A DNA stretch of 64,000 nucleotides from Listeria grandensis FSL F6-0971 (GTDB lineage Bacteria; Bacillota; Bacilli; Lactobacillales; Listeriaceae). The notes below the pieces were generated by a model, which saw only the letters and a program-made list of their open reading frames with translations, ran no database searches and was not told where the DNA came from. Shown piece by piece: positions 19,933-29,057 of this stretch (positions are counted from its first letter, which is position 1; each line of letters starts with the position of its first letter). Where the stretch lies: positions 1 to 64,000 of the forward strand of contig NZ_AODD01000026.1 in the NCBI RefSeq assembly GCF_000525835.1, read 5' to 3'. Position numbers and translations under genes: made by a program.

Positions 19933-21441
19933 ATGGTTCAGGTGGATAATGCACAACTAGAAAAATATAAGTCTCGTGGTTATAGTGATGACTTACTGCC
20001 TAAAACAGAGAACAAGCGGACATGGGGTACGTTTAACTATTTCACATTGTGGATGGGTTCTGTACATAACGTTCCTAACTATGTGGCGGTTGGGGGATTT
20101 CTGATCCTCGGGCTTTCCACCGTTAGTATCATGGCAGCCATTATTGTAAGCGCCTTTATTATCGCTGCGGTGATGGTGTTAAATGGCGCAGCGGGATCGA
20201 AATACGGCGTACCTTTCGCGATGATTCTGCGAGCTTCTTACGGAGTTCGTGGCGCACTTTTCCCAGGTATTCTGCGGGGATGCGTGGCGGCGATCATGTG
20301 GTTTGGTTTGCAATGCTACGCGGGATCACTCGCCTTTTTGATCTTAATCGGTAAAATTTGGCCTGGATTTTTGGAAATTGGAGATGGGGCTAGCATTCTG
20401 GGGATTACGATTCCTGGTTTGATTGCATTCCTGCTTTTCTGGGCGGTCAATGTTGCGATTGGTTTTGGCGGCGGCGGCGTTTTAAACAAGTTTACCGCGA
20501 TTCTCAATCCATGTATTTACATCGTGTTCGGCGGGATGGCTATTTGGGCGATTTATTTAGCAGGGTTCGGCAATATCGTGAATTACGTACCATCTAATGT
20601 CCAAACTGGCGGGAACTCCATTTTCTTATTCCTCGTCGTGATTAATGCGGTTGTTGCTGTTTGGGCAGCGCCGGCAGTCAGCGCATCGGACTTCACACAA
20701 AATGCAAAAAATTTCAAATCACAAGCAGCTGGTCAGACGTTCGGTCTTGCCGTAGCTTATGTACTCTTCGCTATAGCCAGTGTCTGTATCTTAGCAGGTG
20801 CGAGTATTCATTACGGTACGGAAACTTGGAATGTGCTCGACATTGTGCAAAAATGGGACAGCTTATTTGCATCGATTTTCGCCGTCCTCGTTATTCTGAT
20901 GACAACGATTTCAACGAACGCGACGGGGAATATTATTCCGGCAGGATACCAGATTGCTGCGATTTTCCCGAAGAAGTTGACGTATAAGCATGGCGTTATG
21001 ATTGCAAGTATTATTAGCGTCTTGATTTGCCCGTGGAAATTGATGGAGAATCAGGCGAGTATTTACTTATTCCTCGATATTATCGGCGGCATTCTTGGAC
21101 CAGTTATCGGCGTGATGCTAGCCCATTATTTCATCATAATGAAGCGGCAAATCAACTTGGATAGCCTCTACACAGAGCCTGGTCAATTTTCATATTACAA
21201 AAATGGTTTTAATTCGCTCGCCTTCGTGGTGACCATCGTTGCCGTGATTGTGTCGCTTAGTGGTAAGTTCATCCCTGTCTTGGAGCCAGTTTCCAGACTT
21301 TCATGGTTTGTCGGTGTGATTGTCGCTTTCGGCGCTTATGCCCTGTTCGCCTCACTTCACCGCAAGAAAAACCCATCGTTTTATGATGAAAATACAGAAG
21401 TTCATATTAAAAACATAGGAGTTGAAGGAAATGAGTTATGA
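19933..21441 (+). CDS. pucI: NCS1-family allantoin permease (PucI type)
   Basis: 502 aa with about 12 membrane segments. The N-terminus shows the NCS1 signature: [24 protein letters not shown] then [20 protein letters not shown]1 carriers move nucleobases, hydantoins or allantoin with Na+ or H+. Allantoin is chosen because allantoinase overlaps its end by 11 nt and pucG/pucR follow. A strong AAGGAGG precedes ATG. A cre site upstream points to CcpA control. Confidence 0.88.
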   Translation: MVQVDNAQLEKYKSRGYSDDLLPKTENKRTWGTFNYFTLWMGSVHNVPNYVAVGGFLILGLSTVSIMAAIIVSAFIIAAVMVLNGAAGSKYGVPFAMILRASYGVRGALFPGILRGCVAAIMWFGLQCYAGSLAFLILIGKIWPGFLEIGDGASILGITIPGLIAFLLFWAVNVAIGFGGGGVLNKFTAILNPCIYIVFGGMAIWAIYLAGFGNIVNYVPSNVQTGGNSIFLFLVVINAVVAVWAAPAVSASDFTQNAKNFKSQAAGQTFGLAVAYVLFAIASVCILAGASIHYGTETWNVLDIVQKWDSLFASIFAVLVILMTTISTNATGNIIPAGYQIAAIFPKKLTYKHGVMIASIISVLICPWKLMENQASIYLFLDIIGGILGPVIGVMLAHYFIIMKRQINLDSLYTEPGQFSYYKNGFNSLAFVVTIVAVIVSLSGKFIPVLEPVSRLSWFVGVIVAFGAYALFASLHRKKNPSFYDENTEVHIKNIGVEGNEL

Positions 21442-22804
21442 TTTAATTATCAAAAATGGAAAAGTGATTTTAGACACAGAAGCGGTAGTAACAGATGTGG
21501 CAGTAACGAACGGGAAAATCGTGGCCATTGGTGCAGATCTTGGCGAGGCAAAGGAAGTCATCGATGCAAGCGGTCTCGTCGTTTCCCCAGGTATGGTTGA
21601 CGCGCATGTGCACATTTCTGAACCAGGTCGTACGGAATGGGAAGGCTATGAAACGGGCACAAAAGCAGCTGCAAAAGGTGGCGTAACTTCGTTCATCGAA
21701 ATGCCACTCAACCAATTACCGGCAACGATTGACCGTGAATCTCTAAATCTCAAATTTGATGCCGCAAAAGGTAAACTTAGCGTCGATGTAGCGCTTTTTG
21801 GTGGCCTTGTTCCGCATAATTTAGATCGCCTGAACGAACTAAACGAAGATGGCGTCGCGGCTTATAAGTGTTTCCTAGCAACGTGTGGCTTTGACGGCGT
21901 CGATAATGATTTCCGCAACGTAGACGACTATTCCTTCTTTGCCGGTATGCAAAAAATCGCAAAAATGGACAAAATTCTAGCAATCCATGCTGAAAATGCG
22001 TTAATCTGCGATGAATTAGGCAAAGTTGCTCAAGCAGAAGGCAAAACATCCGCAAAAGATTATGTGGCATCACGCCCAGTTTTCACTGAAGTAGAGGCTG
22101 TTCGTCGCGCCATTTATCTTGCTAAAATCGCTGGTTGCCAAATTCATATTTGCCATTTGAGCACTCCAGAAGGCGTAGAAGAAGTAACTCGCGCTCGTAA
22201 CGAAGGCCAAAAAGTAACGTGCGAATCGTGCACGCATTACTTCGCGATTGATGAAGAGCAATTCGAAACGATTGGCACAACCGCGAAATGTGCCCCGCCG
22301 CTGCGTGATAAAGCGAATCAAGATCGTCTCTGGGAGAAACTTTTTGCAGGTGAAATTGATTTTGTCACGTCGGATCACTCGCCTTGTCCACCAGATATGA
22401 AGATCGGCCACGCATTTACAGCTTGGGGTGGCATTTCCGGATTGCAAAACAACGTCGATATCATGTTCGATGAAGCCGTGCAAAAACGCGGCATGGCACT
22501 TACTCAGTTCGCGAAATTGATCGCGTCGAACCCAGCGGATCTATACAAATTAAGCAACAAAGGCCACATCGCCATTGGCAAAGACGCTGATTTCGCGCTA
22601 ATCCAACCAAATGCGCCGTACACGCTTGTAGCAGAAGACTTAGAGTATCGCCATAAAGTCAGCCCGTATATCGGTCGTACAATTGGTGCACAAGTCGTCG
22701 CAACAGTACTTCGCGGTTCAGTGATTTATGATAAAGAAAATGGCGTACGCGATACACATGAAGGCGCGTTTGTTCTTCAAAACGCAAAAGAAACCGTTCA
22801 ATAA
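21431..22804 (+). CDS. allB: Allantoinase
   Basis: 457 aa amidohydrolase of the dihydroorotase/allantoinase clade. It shows the metal-binding [21 protein letters not shown], the carbamylated-lysine site [24 protein letters not shown] and TSDHSPC. It opens allantoin to allantoate. Start ATG 21431 is preferred over the upstream TTG because GGAG lies before it. It overlaps the permease gene. The next enzyme, allantoate amidohydrolase, is not in the window. Confidence 0.92.
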   Translation: MSYDLIIKNGKVILDTEAVVTDVAVTNGKIVAIGADLGEAKEVIDASGLVVSPGMVDAHVHISEPGRTEWEGYETGTKAAAKGGVTSFIEMPLNQLPATIDRESLNLKFDAAKGKLSVDVALFGGLVPHNLDRLNELNEDGVAAYKCFLATCGFDGVDNDFRNVDDYSFFAGMQKIAKMDKILAIHAENALICDELGKVAQAEGKTSAKDYVASRPVFTEVEAVRRAIYLAKIAGCQIHICHLSTPEGVEEVTRARNEGQKVTCESCTHYFAIDEEQFETIGTTAKCAPPLRDKANQDRLWEKLFAGEIDFVTSDHSPCPPDMKIGHAFTAWGGISGLQNNVDIMFDEAVQKRGMALTQFAKLIASNPADLYKLSNKGHIAIGKDADFALIQPNAPYTLVAEDLEYRHKVSPYIGRTIGAQVVATVLRGSVIYDKENGVRDTHEGAFVLQNAKETVQ

Positions 22805-22810
22805 GGAAAC

Positions 22811-22871
22811 AAAAAATAGGAGAATAATCCAAGTTTAATTCATTTAAACCTCGATTATTCCCCTATTTTTT
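22811..22871. terminator. Bidirectional terminator between allB and the YusW-like gene
   Basis: AAAAAATAGG.GAATAATC pairs with GATTATTCCCCTATTTTTT, with A- and T-runs on both flanks. It serves converging transcripts from allB and 22886-23303. Confidence 0.85.
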
Positions 22872-22885
22872 ATTATCTTGGTTGA

Positions 22886-23303
22886 TTATCTTTCAATCTC
22901 AAATGCTACACGTTTGTTGTTCTTTAATTTCGCCTCAAAATCGAATTCTTGATAACGCGTAGACAGTTTGTATGTTTTTAGAATATGGTTCACGATCTGT
23001 GCGCGTGTTTTACCCGTTACATTATATGTCGCAAATGCTTTGTCGATTTCTGTTTGAGCTGCTGCTCCGCGTAATTTTTTTACGTGTGAAATCATTTTCG
23101 AATTCTACTTCCACGCGACCGTTTGATTTTACTTCAAACTCGAAATCTAGTTCTTGACGACCATAGTCTACCGATACTTCTACTTTTTTATAAAGATTCT
23201 TGGCTGTTGCTTTTGCTGCTGATGCTTCACTTGCTCCAAATCCTGAAAATCCTACGATCAATGCCATTCCACTTGCGATTGTTACTTTTGCTAATTTATT
23301 CAT
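22886..23303 (-). CDS. Secreted YusW-like protein, one-base frameshift as sequenced
   Basis: Start ATG 23303, behind AAGGAG at 7 nt. It has a signal peptide (MNKLAKVTIASGMALIVGFS, cleaved near ASA). Two beta-rich half repeats follow (YGRQELDFEFEVKSNGRVEVEFE and YQEFDFEAKLKNNKRVAFEIE), resembling the YusW-like domain. The frame breaks in an A7 tract (plus T run 23075-23081). With six As it reads RKKLRGAAAQTEIDKAF and gives exactly 139 codons (138 aa). The role is unknown. It separates the allantoin genes allB and pucG. Confidence 0.65.
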
Positions 23304-23509
23304 GTTCATTCTCCTTTGAAATATTATGAAGTATACTATTATGCAATGCATAGTACCTGTAAACAGCATAATACATGGACATTACTTTGTCAACCACAAA
23401 TATTATATATACTACATACTAGCTAACAAGAGTATTGCTATTAAGCCTTAAACTTGCTATACTTATCACATATGATTGCACTGGAATAATTTTTTATTGG
23501 GGGATGAAT

Positions 23510-23839
23510 ATGAGCGTAACGACACAGTTTCGAAAAGGTGCGCTGGATATGTGTGTCCTTTTCATTTTACAGACGGATGATTTTTATGGATACGATTTGA
23601 CGCAACAAATAAAGAAGCATATTCCAATTACCGAAAGTACGCTTTATCCTCTTTTACGCAGGCTTGTAAAAGAAGGTTATTGTGCAACGTATACGGTGGA
23701 ATCGCCTACTGGTCCACAGCGGAAGTATTATCATATCACGCACCAGGGTCGCATTTTTTTAAAAGAGACATTGCAAGAATGGGATGAATTCACAGCAAGT
23801 ATCGCAGCTTTACGAAAGGAGATAAATCCAAATGAATAG
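23510..23839 (+). CDS. PadR family transcriptional regulator
   Basis: 109 aa from ATG 23510 (GGGGG SD at 7 nt). It is a winged helix with the PadR pattern: RKGALDMCVLFIL, FYGYDLTQQI, TESTLYPLLRRLVKEGY, GPQRKYYHITHQGR. It overlaps the next gene by 8 nt. Such pairs usually control a downstream envelope gene, but here a terminator follows immediately. Confidence 0.88.
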   Translation: MSVTTQFRKGALDMCVLFILQTDDFYGYDLTQQIKKHIPITESTLYPLLRRLVKEGYCATYTVESPTGPQRKYYHITHQGRIFLKETLQEWDEFTASIAALRKEINPNE

Positions 23840-24212
23840 ATCAGATTTTTTTGAAACGCTACATCATGGTCTGCGTTCATTACCGGAAGATGAGCGTGCC
23901 AGTATTATCAAAGATTTGGATGAACACATTGCGATAAGTTTAGAGAACGGAATATCGGAAGCGGATGCCATTGCTTTGTTGGGTGATCCGAATGATATTA
24001 TAGAGCAGTATGTACAAGGAGCTGTTGTGGTACCCAAGCGTGTGCAGCAACCAATTATTCAGAAATCGATGCCACAAGAGGCCACGCCTCAAGTTCAGGT
24101 GGAAACAAAGACAGAGAAACCTGCGGCCAAGCAGATTTCTCCGTTTAAAATAGTGCTGATTGCAGGCATGTGTTTTATTATATTGATGTTGCTTTTGGAT
24201 GCATTGGATTAA
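23832..24212 (+). CDS. HAAS/DUF1700-type membrane protein
   Basis: 126 aa. The N-terminal helical HAAS domain (MNRSDFFETLHHGLRSLPEDER..DLDEHI..GISEADAIALLGDPNDI) is followed by a Pro/Gln linker and one C-terminal membrane segment (VLIAGMCFIILMLLL). HAAS proteins are typically co-encoded with PadR regulators and are thought to help sensing. The longer C-terminal membrane part common in the family is missing. Confidence 0.82.
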   Translation: MNRSDFFETLHHGLRSLPEDERASIIKDLDEHIAISLENGISEADAIALLGDPNDIIEQYVQGAVVVPKRVQQPIIQKSMPQEATPQVQVETKTEKPAAKQISPFKIVLIAGMCFIILMLLLDALD

Positions 24213-24213
24213 C

Positions 24214-24266
24214 AAAAATAGAAACGTGGACTGATAATCTCGAAATCAGTCTACGTTTCTATTTTT
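24214..24266. terminator. Terminator after the PadR-HAAS pair
   Basis: AAAAATAGAAACGT..ACTGAT pairs with ATCAGTCTACGTTTCTATTTTT; it is bidirectional. Confidence 0.85.
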
Positions 24267-24606
24267 GTTCATCAGTATTTTTTGGTCTTCGCTATTTTGA
24301 AAGCGTTTGGCATGTTCTTTCTCTTCTTCCAGTTTATCTTTTACAATCTGAATTGGGAAGTCATTCTCAAGTAGCGCATAATTCATGAGCATTAGGACTG
24401 GCGTTTCTGCTGGACTGGCTGTTTGAAAATCAGTGCCCAAAATAGCGTTCTCACCAGTTTTGAATTCGTCTCTATCGTATTGTAGTTTATTGGTAATATT
24501 TCCTTAGATTGCTTTAACCGTGCCTGCCAATGAAATTGTGTCGCCTTCTATCGTGCTAGAGTGATGAGCTAGAGGAACTAGTACGTATTTTATAGTGATT
24601 TATTCA
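24246..24606 (-). pseudogene. Decayed unknown gene
   Basis: One minus-strand frame encodes VPLAHHSSTIEGDTISLAG, an in-frame TAA (about 24505), then TNKLQYDRDEFKTGENAILG and a charged helix (VKDKLEEEKEHAKRF) to a stop at 24246. The even composition across the stop suggests one former protein. No start with an SD is seen and its end lies in the terminator above. I do not recognise the family. Confidence 0.35.
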
Positions 24607-24647
24607 TGATCTGATTCCACCTCCTGATCCATTTTTTCTATCAAACT

Positions 24648-24678
24648 AAAAAATCCCCACTCTCTCAAGCAGGGATTC
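24648..24678 (-). terminator. Terminator of pucG
   Basis: AATCCC..GGGATT stem followed by TTTTTAG on the minus strand, 10 nt after the stop codon. Confidence 0.75.
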
Positions 24679-24688
24679 TTTACTATAT

Positions 24689-25900
24689 TTAGTTCTCACT
24701 ATAAAATTTCAATGCGGCTTGTGCTGCTTCACCTTTTGCAATTTTGCCGCCGTGGAATGTGATCGAGGCTTCTAGTGCGTTTAAAGTGTGCAGAACGTTC
24801 TCTTTTCGGCTGCTGAAGCCCATGTTTCCGATGCGCCAAATCTTACCGGCAAGGGAACCGAAGGAGCTCGCAATTTCGACGCCGTAGTGGTGTAGTAATG
24901 TCGCGCGAACGGCCTCTCCGTCAAGTCCTTCTGGGATGTTAACGCACGTTACCGTCGGCATTTTGCTAGCCATATCGCCGAATAGCGTTAAGCCCATCGC
25001 ATTTAGACCGGTCATCATCGCTTTTTCATGTTTGCGGTGACGGGCAAAACGGTTTTCTAGCCCTTCTTCGTGAACAATGCGCAAGCCTTCGCGTAATGCA
25101 TAAATCATCGATGTCATCTCCGTATGGTGGTTGATATGCTTTGGTCCCCAATACTGCTGAATTTGGCTGAGATCCAGGTAATTGCTCGAAATGAAGCGGT
25201 CATTTCGAACGTCTTTTGTTAGGCCGAGTTCTACTTGGTAACGGGATGCGAGGATTTTCTCGACTTTTGCATTATAGGTTACTGGGGCCATCCCTGTTGG
25301 AACACTGAGGCATTTCTGCGTTCCGGCAACGGCGATATCTACTCCCCACGCATCGGTTTGGAAATCGGCTCCGGTGAATGTCGCTACGGCATCGACCATG
25401 AATAGAACGTCGTTTTCTTTACAGAATAACCCGATCTCCTTTAAGTCTTGCATTTGGCCTGTCGACGTTTCGCCGTGAACCATGATGAGCATTTTTGGAT
25501 TGTAGGCTTTGATTTCTTCTATGACCTTCTTCGGGTCAAAAATAGTACCCCATGCTTGCTCGACGATTTTAACTTGCGCGCCTGCACGTTGCGCGAGTTC
25601 CGCCATCAAAAAGCCAAAACGGCCAAATGATGGTACGAGTACTTTGTCGCCAGGTTCGATGATGCCACAAACAGCTGCTTCTAGTCCTGCGCGGGCTGTG
25701 CCATCAACGGCAAGGGCCCATTCATTTTCAGTTTGGAACGGTAATTTCAAAAGGTTCGTTACGTCGTTCATCATTGCGAAGAATTCTGGATCGTATTGTC
25801 CTAGAATTGGTGCGCTCATTGCTCTTAACACGCGTGGTTCGGCTTCTACTGGGCCGGGAGTCATGATTGTCCGAATCGATGCTTGTAGTTCTTTTACCAT
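24689..25900 (-). CDS. pucG: (S)-ureidoglycine-glyoxylate aminotransferase (PucG)
   Basis: 403 aa fold-type I PLP aminotransferase of the alanine/serine-glyoxylate class. It shows MTPGPVEAEPRVL, DGTARAGLEA, VHGETSTG, FMVDAVATF and the Schiff-base lysine in AGTQKCLSVPTG. The AGTQKCLSVP form and the allantoin neighbours point to PucG, which transfers the amino group of ureidoglycine to glyoxylate. RBS GAAGGAGG. A leader hairpin with a U-run lies just upstream. It is divergent from pucR. Confidence 0.87.
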   Translation of the reverse strand: MVKELQASIRTIMTPGPVEAEPRVLRAMSAPILGQYDPEFFAMMNDVTNLLKLPFQTENEWALAVDGTARAGLEAAVCGIIEPGDKVLVPSFGRFGFLMAELAQRAGAQVKIVEQAWGTIFDPKKVIEEIKAYNPKMLIMVHGETSTGQMQDLKEIGLFCKENDVLFMVDAVATFTGADFQTDAWGVDIAVAGTQKCLSVPTGMAPVTYNAKVEKILASRYQVELGLTKDVRNDRFISSNYLDLSQIQQYWGPKHINHHTEMTSMIYALREGLRIVHEEGLENRFARHRKHEKAMMTGLNAMGLTLFGDMASKMPTVTCVNIPEGLDGEAVRATLLHHYGVEIASSFGSLAGKIWRIGNMGFSSRKENVLHTLNALEASITFHGGKIAKGEAAQAALKFYSEN

Positions 25901-25921
25901 ACTATGTTCCTCCTTCGATAT

Positions 25922-26005
25922 TAAAAAAGAGCGGTTGGTCGTTTATGTATATTTATTCACAACGTTACTTGGGAATTCATCATACACTCTCCATTGACCG
26001 ACCGC
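25922..26005 (-). promoter_or_regulatory. Leader hairpin with U-run in front of pucG
   Basis: On the minus strand GCGGTCGGTC (25996-26005) pairs with GACCAACCGC (25931-25940) with one mismatch. It encloses about 55 nt and is followed by TCTTTTTTAA, then the pucG SD. It has the form of a terminator inside the 5' leader, so pucG may be attenuated. No known riboswitch core was recognised in the loop. Confidence 0.45.
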
Positions 26006-26210
26006 CACAATAGCTATGCTTCTGCTTTTATTTTAAGATAATTCTAAATAGGAAACATTAGTCAAGTAGCACGAAAAGATAGAGGCGTTTTGTCCATAGT
26101 AGACAATATTTTCTAACGACAAATGAGGCATTTCTATAGTACAATTGAGGGGACTAAACTTTGGTGTGGTCTGATGCTTGGTCGTCCTGCCAATGGAAGG
26201 GGTTTTTACA

Positions 26211-27831
26211 ATGACAACAATGTCCGAACTGCTACTAACGCCAAGGTTTTCCAATATTGAAGTGATTAATGCGGAGGCTAATCTCGAAAATCTGGTTGAT
26301 ACGATTGAGATTTCGGAGACGCCCGATATTGTTGCTTATTTGCCTAAAAATACGTTTTTGCTCACAACTGCGATGGCTTTTCAGAACGATCCGGAGGCAC
26401 TGTGTAAATTGATTGAAGATTTGCATCGTTTGCCGGCTGCCGGGCTCGGGATTAAGTTGGGGCGGTTTATTGATAAGCTAGATCCGATGGTAATCGCGAC
26501 GGCGAACCGATTGCAGTTTCCGATTTTACGGATTCCGCTTACGGTGACACTCGGCACGATTTCTCACCAGTTGTTGTCTTATATTTGGGATCATCAGACG
26601 GAGAAATTCCATTATGCAATTGATATTCAGCAGAAGTTTTCGAAAATGATGATTAAGGGCGCATCGCTTCAGTCGCTAATTCAGAATTTGGGTGGTATTT
26701 TGAAGCGACCGGTTGTTTTGATTAACCCGTTTTTGGAGGTCGTAGCAAGTACACAGCACTTTAAACAAGCGAGTTATGCAACGACTTTGGATGATATCCA
26801 TGAAAAATTAAAAAAAAACGCCGGAACTCATAAGTGAGATGACGTTTTTGCTCGAAAATGATTCGTTGTTGATCTCGGTTTTCCCTGTGAAAGTGACGAC
26901 GTATTATCCGTATTTTCTGGTGATTTTAAAGGCGGATCAAATTCCGTATCCGTTCTCACAGCTAGCGATTGAGCAGGCGAACACGATTATTTCGTTTACG
27001 ATTTATAAGAATCAGAAATTGGCGGAGAGTAATCGGGCGTTGCGTGGGAAATTTTTCACGAAGTTGTTGCAAAAGGGCGATGATGATGCGGAATATACGC
27101 GGAACTTGTTGGATTACGGGAAAGGTTATGGGTTGTTGCCCTCGGATTATTATCGGTGTTTGATTGCGGGGATTGATGAGAGTTCGATGGCTTTGAAACA
27201 TTTGACGCTTCAAGAAGAAATTTATTCGCTGACGTATGAGTGGTTGGAGCGGGAATTGCATCGGAATTTTGAGAGCGCGCTGATATTTCCGCACCCGACG
27301 GAGGATAAGTTTATTATTTTGTTGCAGCAGCATGTGGTGGATTTAAAAGAGCGCCTGGTTGCGATTCAGACAGCGCTTGACCGGCTGTTCCCGATTTCGA
27401 TTTCGTTTGCGGCGGGTAATGAGGTGTATGAGACGGCTTCGATTCATTATTCTTACATGGAGGCCGTTGATACGTATCGGCAAAGTGAGATGGACCACTA
27501 CCATTCATTTGTGCATTTTTATGAGTCGAAGGGTATTATGGAGTTGATGCAATTTATTCCGGTAGAGCAGATTCAGCATTTTTGTTTGTTTACGTTGAAG
27601 ACGCTTGCGTATCCTCAAAATGAAATGCATCAGGAATTGCGGCGGACGTTGCAAGTGTATTTGAGTTGTCAATGTGAGATTACAGAGACGGCGAAACAGC
27701 TTTATATTCATCGGAATACGGTGAAGTACAGAATTGCGAAATGTGCGGCGTTGTTGGATCACCCGATTACGCATGCTGATTTTTCATTGAAGCTACGGTT
27801 GGCGTTGTTGTTGTCGGACAAAAAAGGTTGA
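26211..27831 (+). CDS. pucR: PucR family purine-catabolism regulator, one-base frameshift as sequenced
   Basis: Start ATG 26211, behind GGAAGGGG. The N-terminal PucR-like domain (MSELLLTPRFSNIEVINAEANLENLV) leads to a GGDEF-like middle and a C-terminal PucR helix-turn-helix (CEITETAKQLYIHRNTVKYRIAK). The frame breaks in an A9 run (26810-26818). With eight As it reads KLKKTPELISEM and yields exactly 540 codons (539 aa), close to Bacillus PucR. It probably activates the permease, allB and pucG in response to allantoin-pathway metabolites. It is divergent from pucG. Confidence 0.85.
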
Positions 27832-27856
27832 GCTAGAAATTCTAGCTCAACCTTTT

Positions 27857-27858
<2 letters not shown>
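27820..27858. terminator. Bidirectional terminator between pucR and darA
   Basis: AAAAAAGGTTGAGCTAGAA is followed directly by its reverse complement, ending in TTTTTT. Confidence 0.9.
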
Positions 27859-28244
<386 letters not shown>

Positions 28245-28299
28245 TTACTAATAAAACCTCATGACGGACGGGGCTCATCTCGATATGTAACAAGTGCTG

Positions 28300-28926
28300 T
28301 CAGCCTAGTCTTGACTTTATTCGTCCGAAAATATCTGCGACGATTTCCTCGATGGTTCTTGTGGCATCAATAATTTCAATCCGTTCTGGGAACATGTCGC
28401 GCACGGTTTCATAGCCAGTTTGTACTTTGTTGTGGAATGTCACATCTTCCATATCGAGCCGGTTGACTTCGCGACCTTTATTTGCAGCGATTCGCGCCAA
28501 CCCAACGTCTGCTGGAACGTCTAAATAATACGTCACATCTGGCATCGTTGTTTCCACAGCAAATTGATTGATTTTCAAAACTTCGTCAACCCCAATATCG
28601 CGTCCAACGCCTTGATAGGCAAGTGAACTATCGATGAAGCGGTCGCACAAAACCAGTTTCCCTTCGGCGAGCGCTGGGCGAATAAGTTCCACAACGTGTT
28701 GACGTCTTGCACCCGCAATCAACAAAGCTTCGGTTTTCGCGTCCATTCTGCTGTCGAGATCGTTCAGGAAAATTTCCCGCACGACATCGGAAATCTTGCT
28801 ACCTCCGGGTTCACGGGTTTTGACAAATTGGATTCCGGCTTCTTCTAAACGCTCTGCTAAACGTGTGCCGACCGTTGTTTTTCCTGATCCGTCTGGACCT
28901 TCTAACGTGATAAAAATACCGTTCAT
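28300..28926 (-). CDS. tmk: Thymidylate kinase
   Basis: 208 aa. The P-loop is [13 protein letters not shown]. The DRx motif is [19 protein letters not shown] and the lid region ([14 protein letters not shown]) are present. It phosphorylates dTMP to dTDP in dTTP synthesis. It sits upstream of darA in the conserved order. Its usual Listeria neighbour, the decarboxylase gene, is pushed away by the 4.3-kb surface-protein gene. Confidence 0.95.
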   Translation of the reverse strand: MNGIFITLEGPDGSGKTTVGTRLAERLEEAGIQFVKTREPGGSKISDVVREIFLNDLDSRMDAKTEALLIAGARRQHVVELIRPALAEGKLVLCDRFIDSSLAYQGVGRDIGVDEVLKINQFAVETTMPDVTYYLDVPADVGLARIAANKGREVNRLDMEDVTFHNKVQTGYETVRDMFPERIEIIDATRTIEEIVADIFGRIKSRLG

Positions 28927-29002
28927 TTTTTGTTACCATCCTTATTCATTTTCTTAGTTCTAAGCATACCATGAACTGGCGCAAAACGCTTATATTTATA
29001 TG

Positions 29003-29048
29003 AAAATAGAGGTAAGAAATCGAAATTGCTGATTCCTTACCTCTATTT
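29003..29048. terminator. Terminator between the surface-protein gene and tmk
   Basis: AAATAGAGGTAAG..CTTACCTCTATTT forms a long stem with A/T flanks on both sides. Confidence 0.8.
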
Positions 29049-29057
29049 ATCTAGCGC

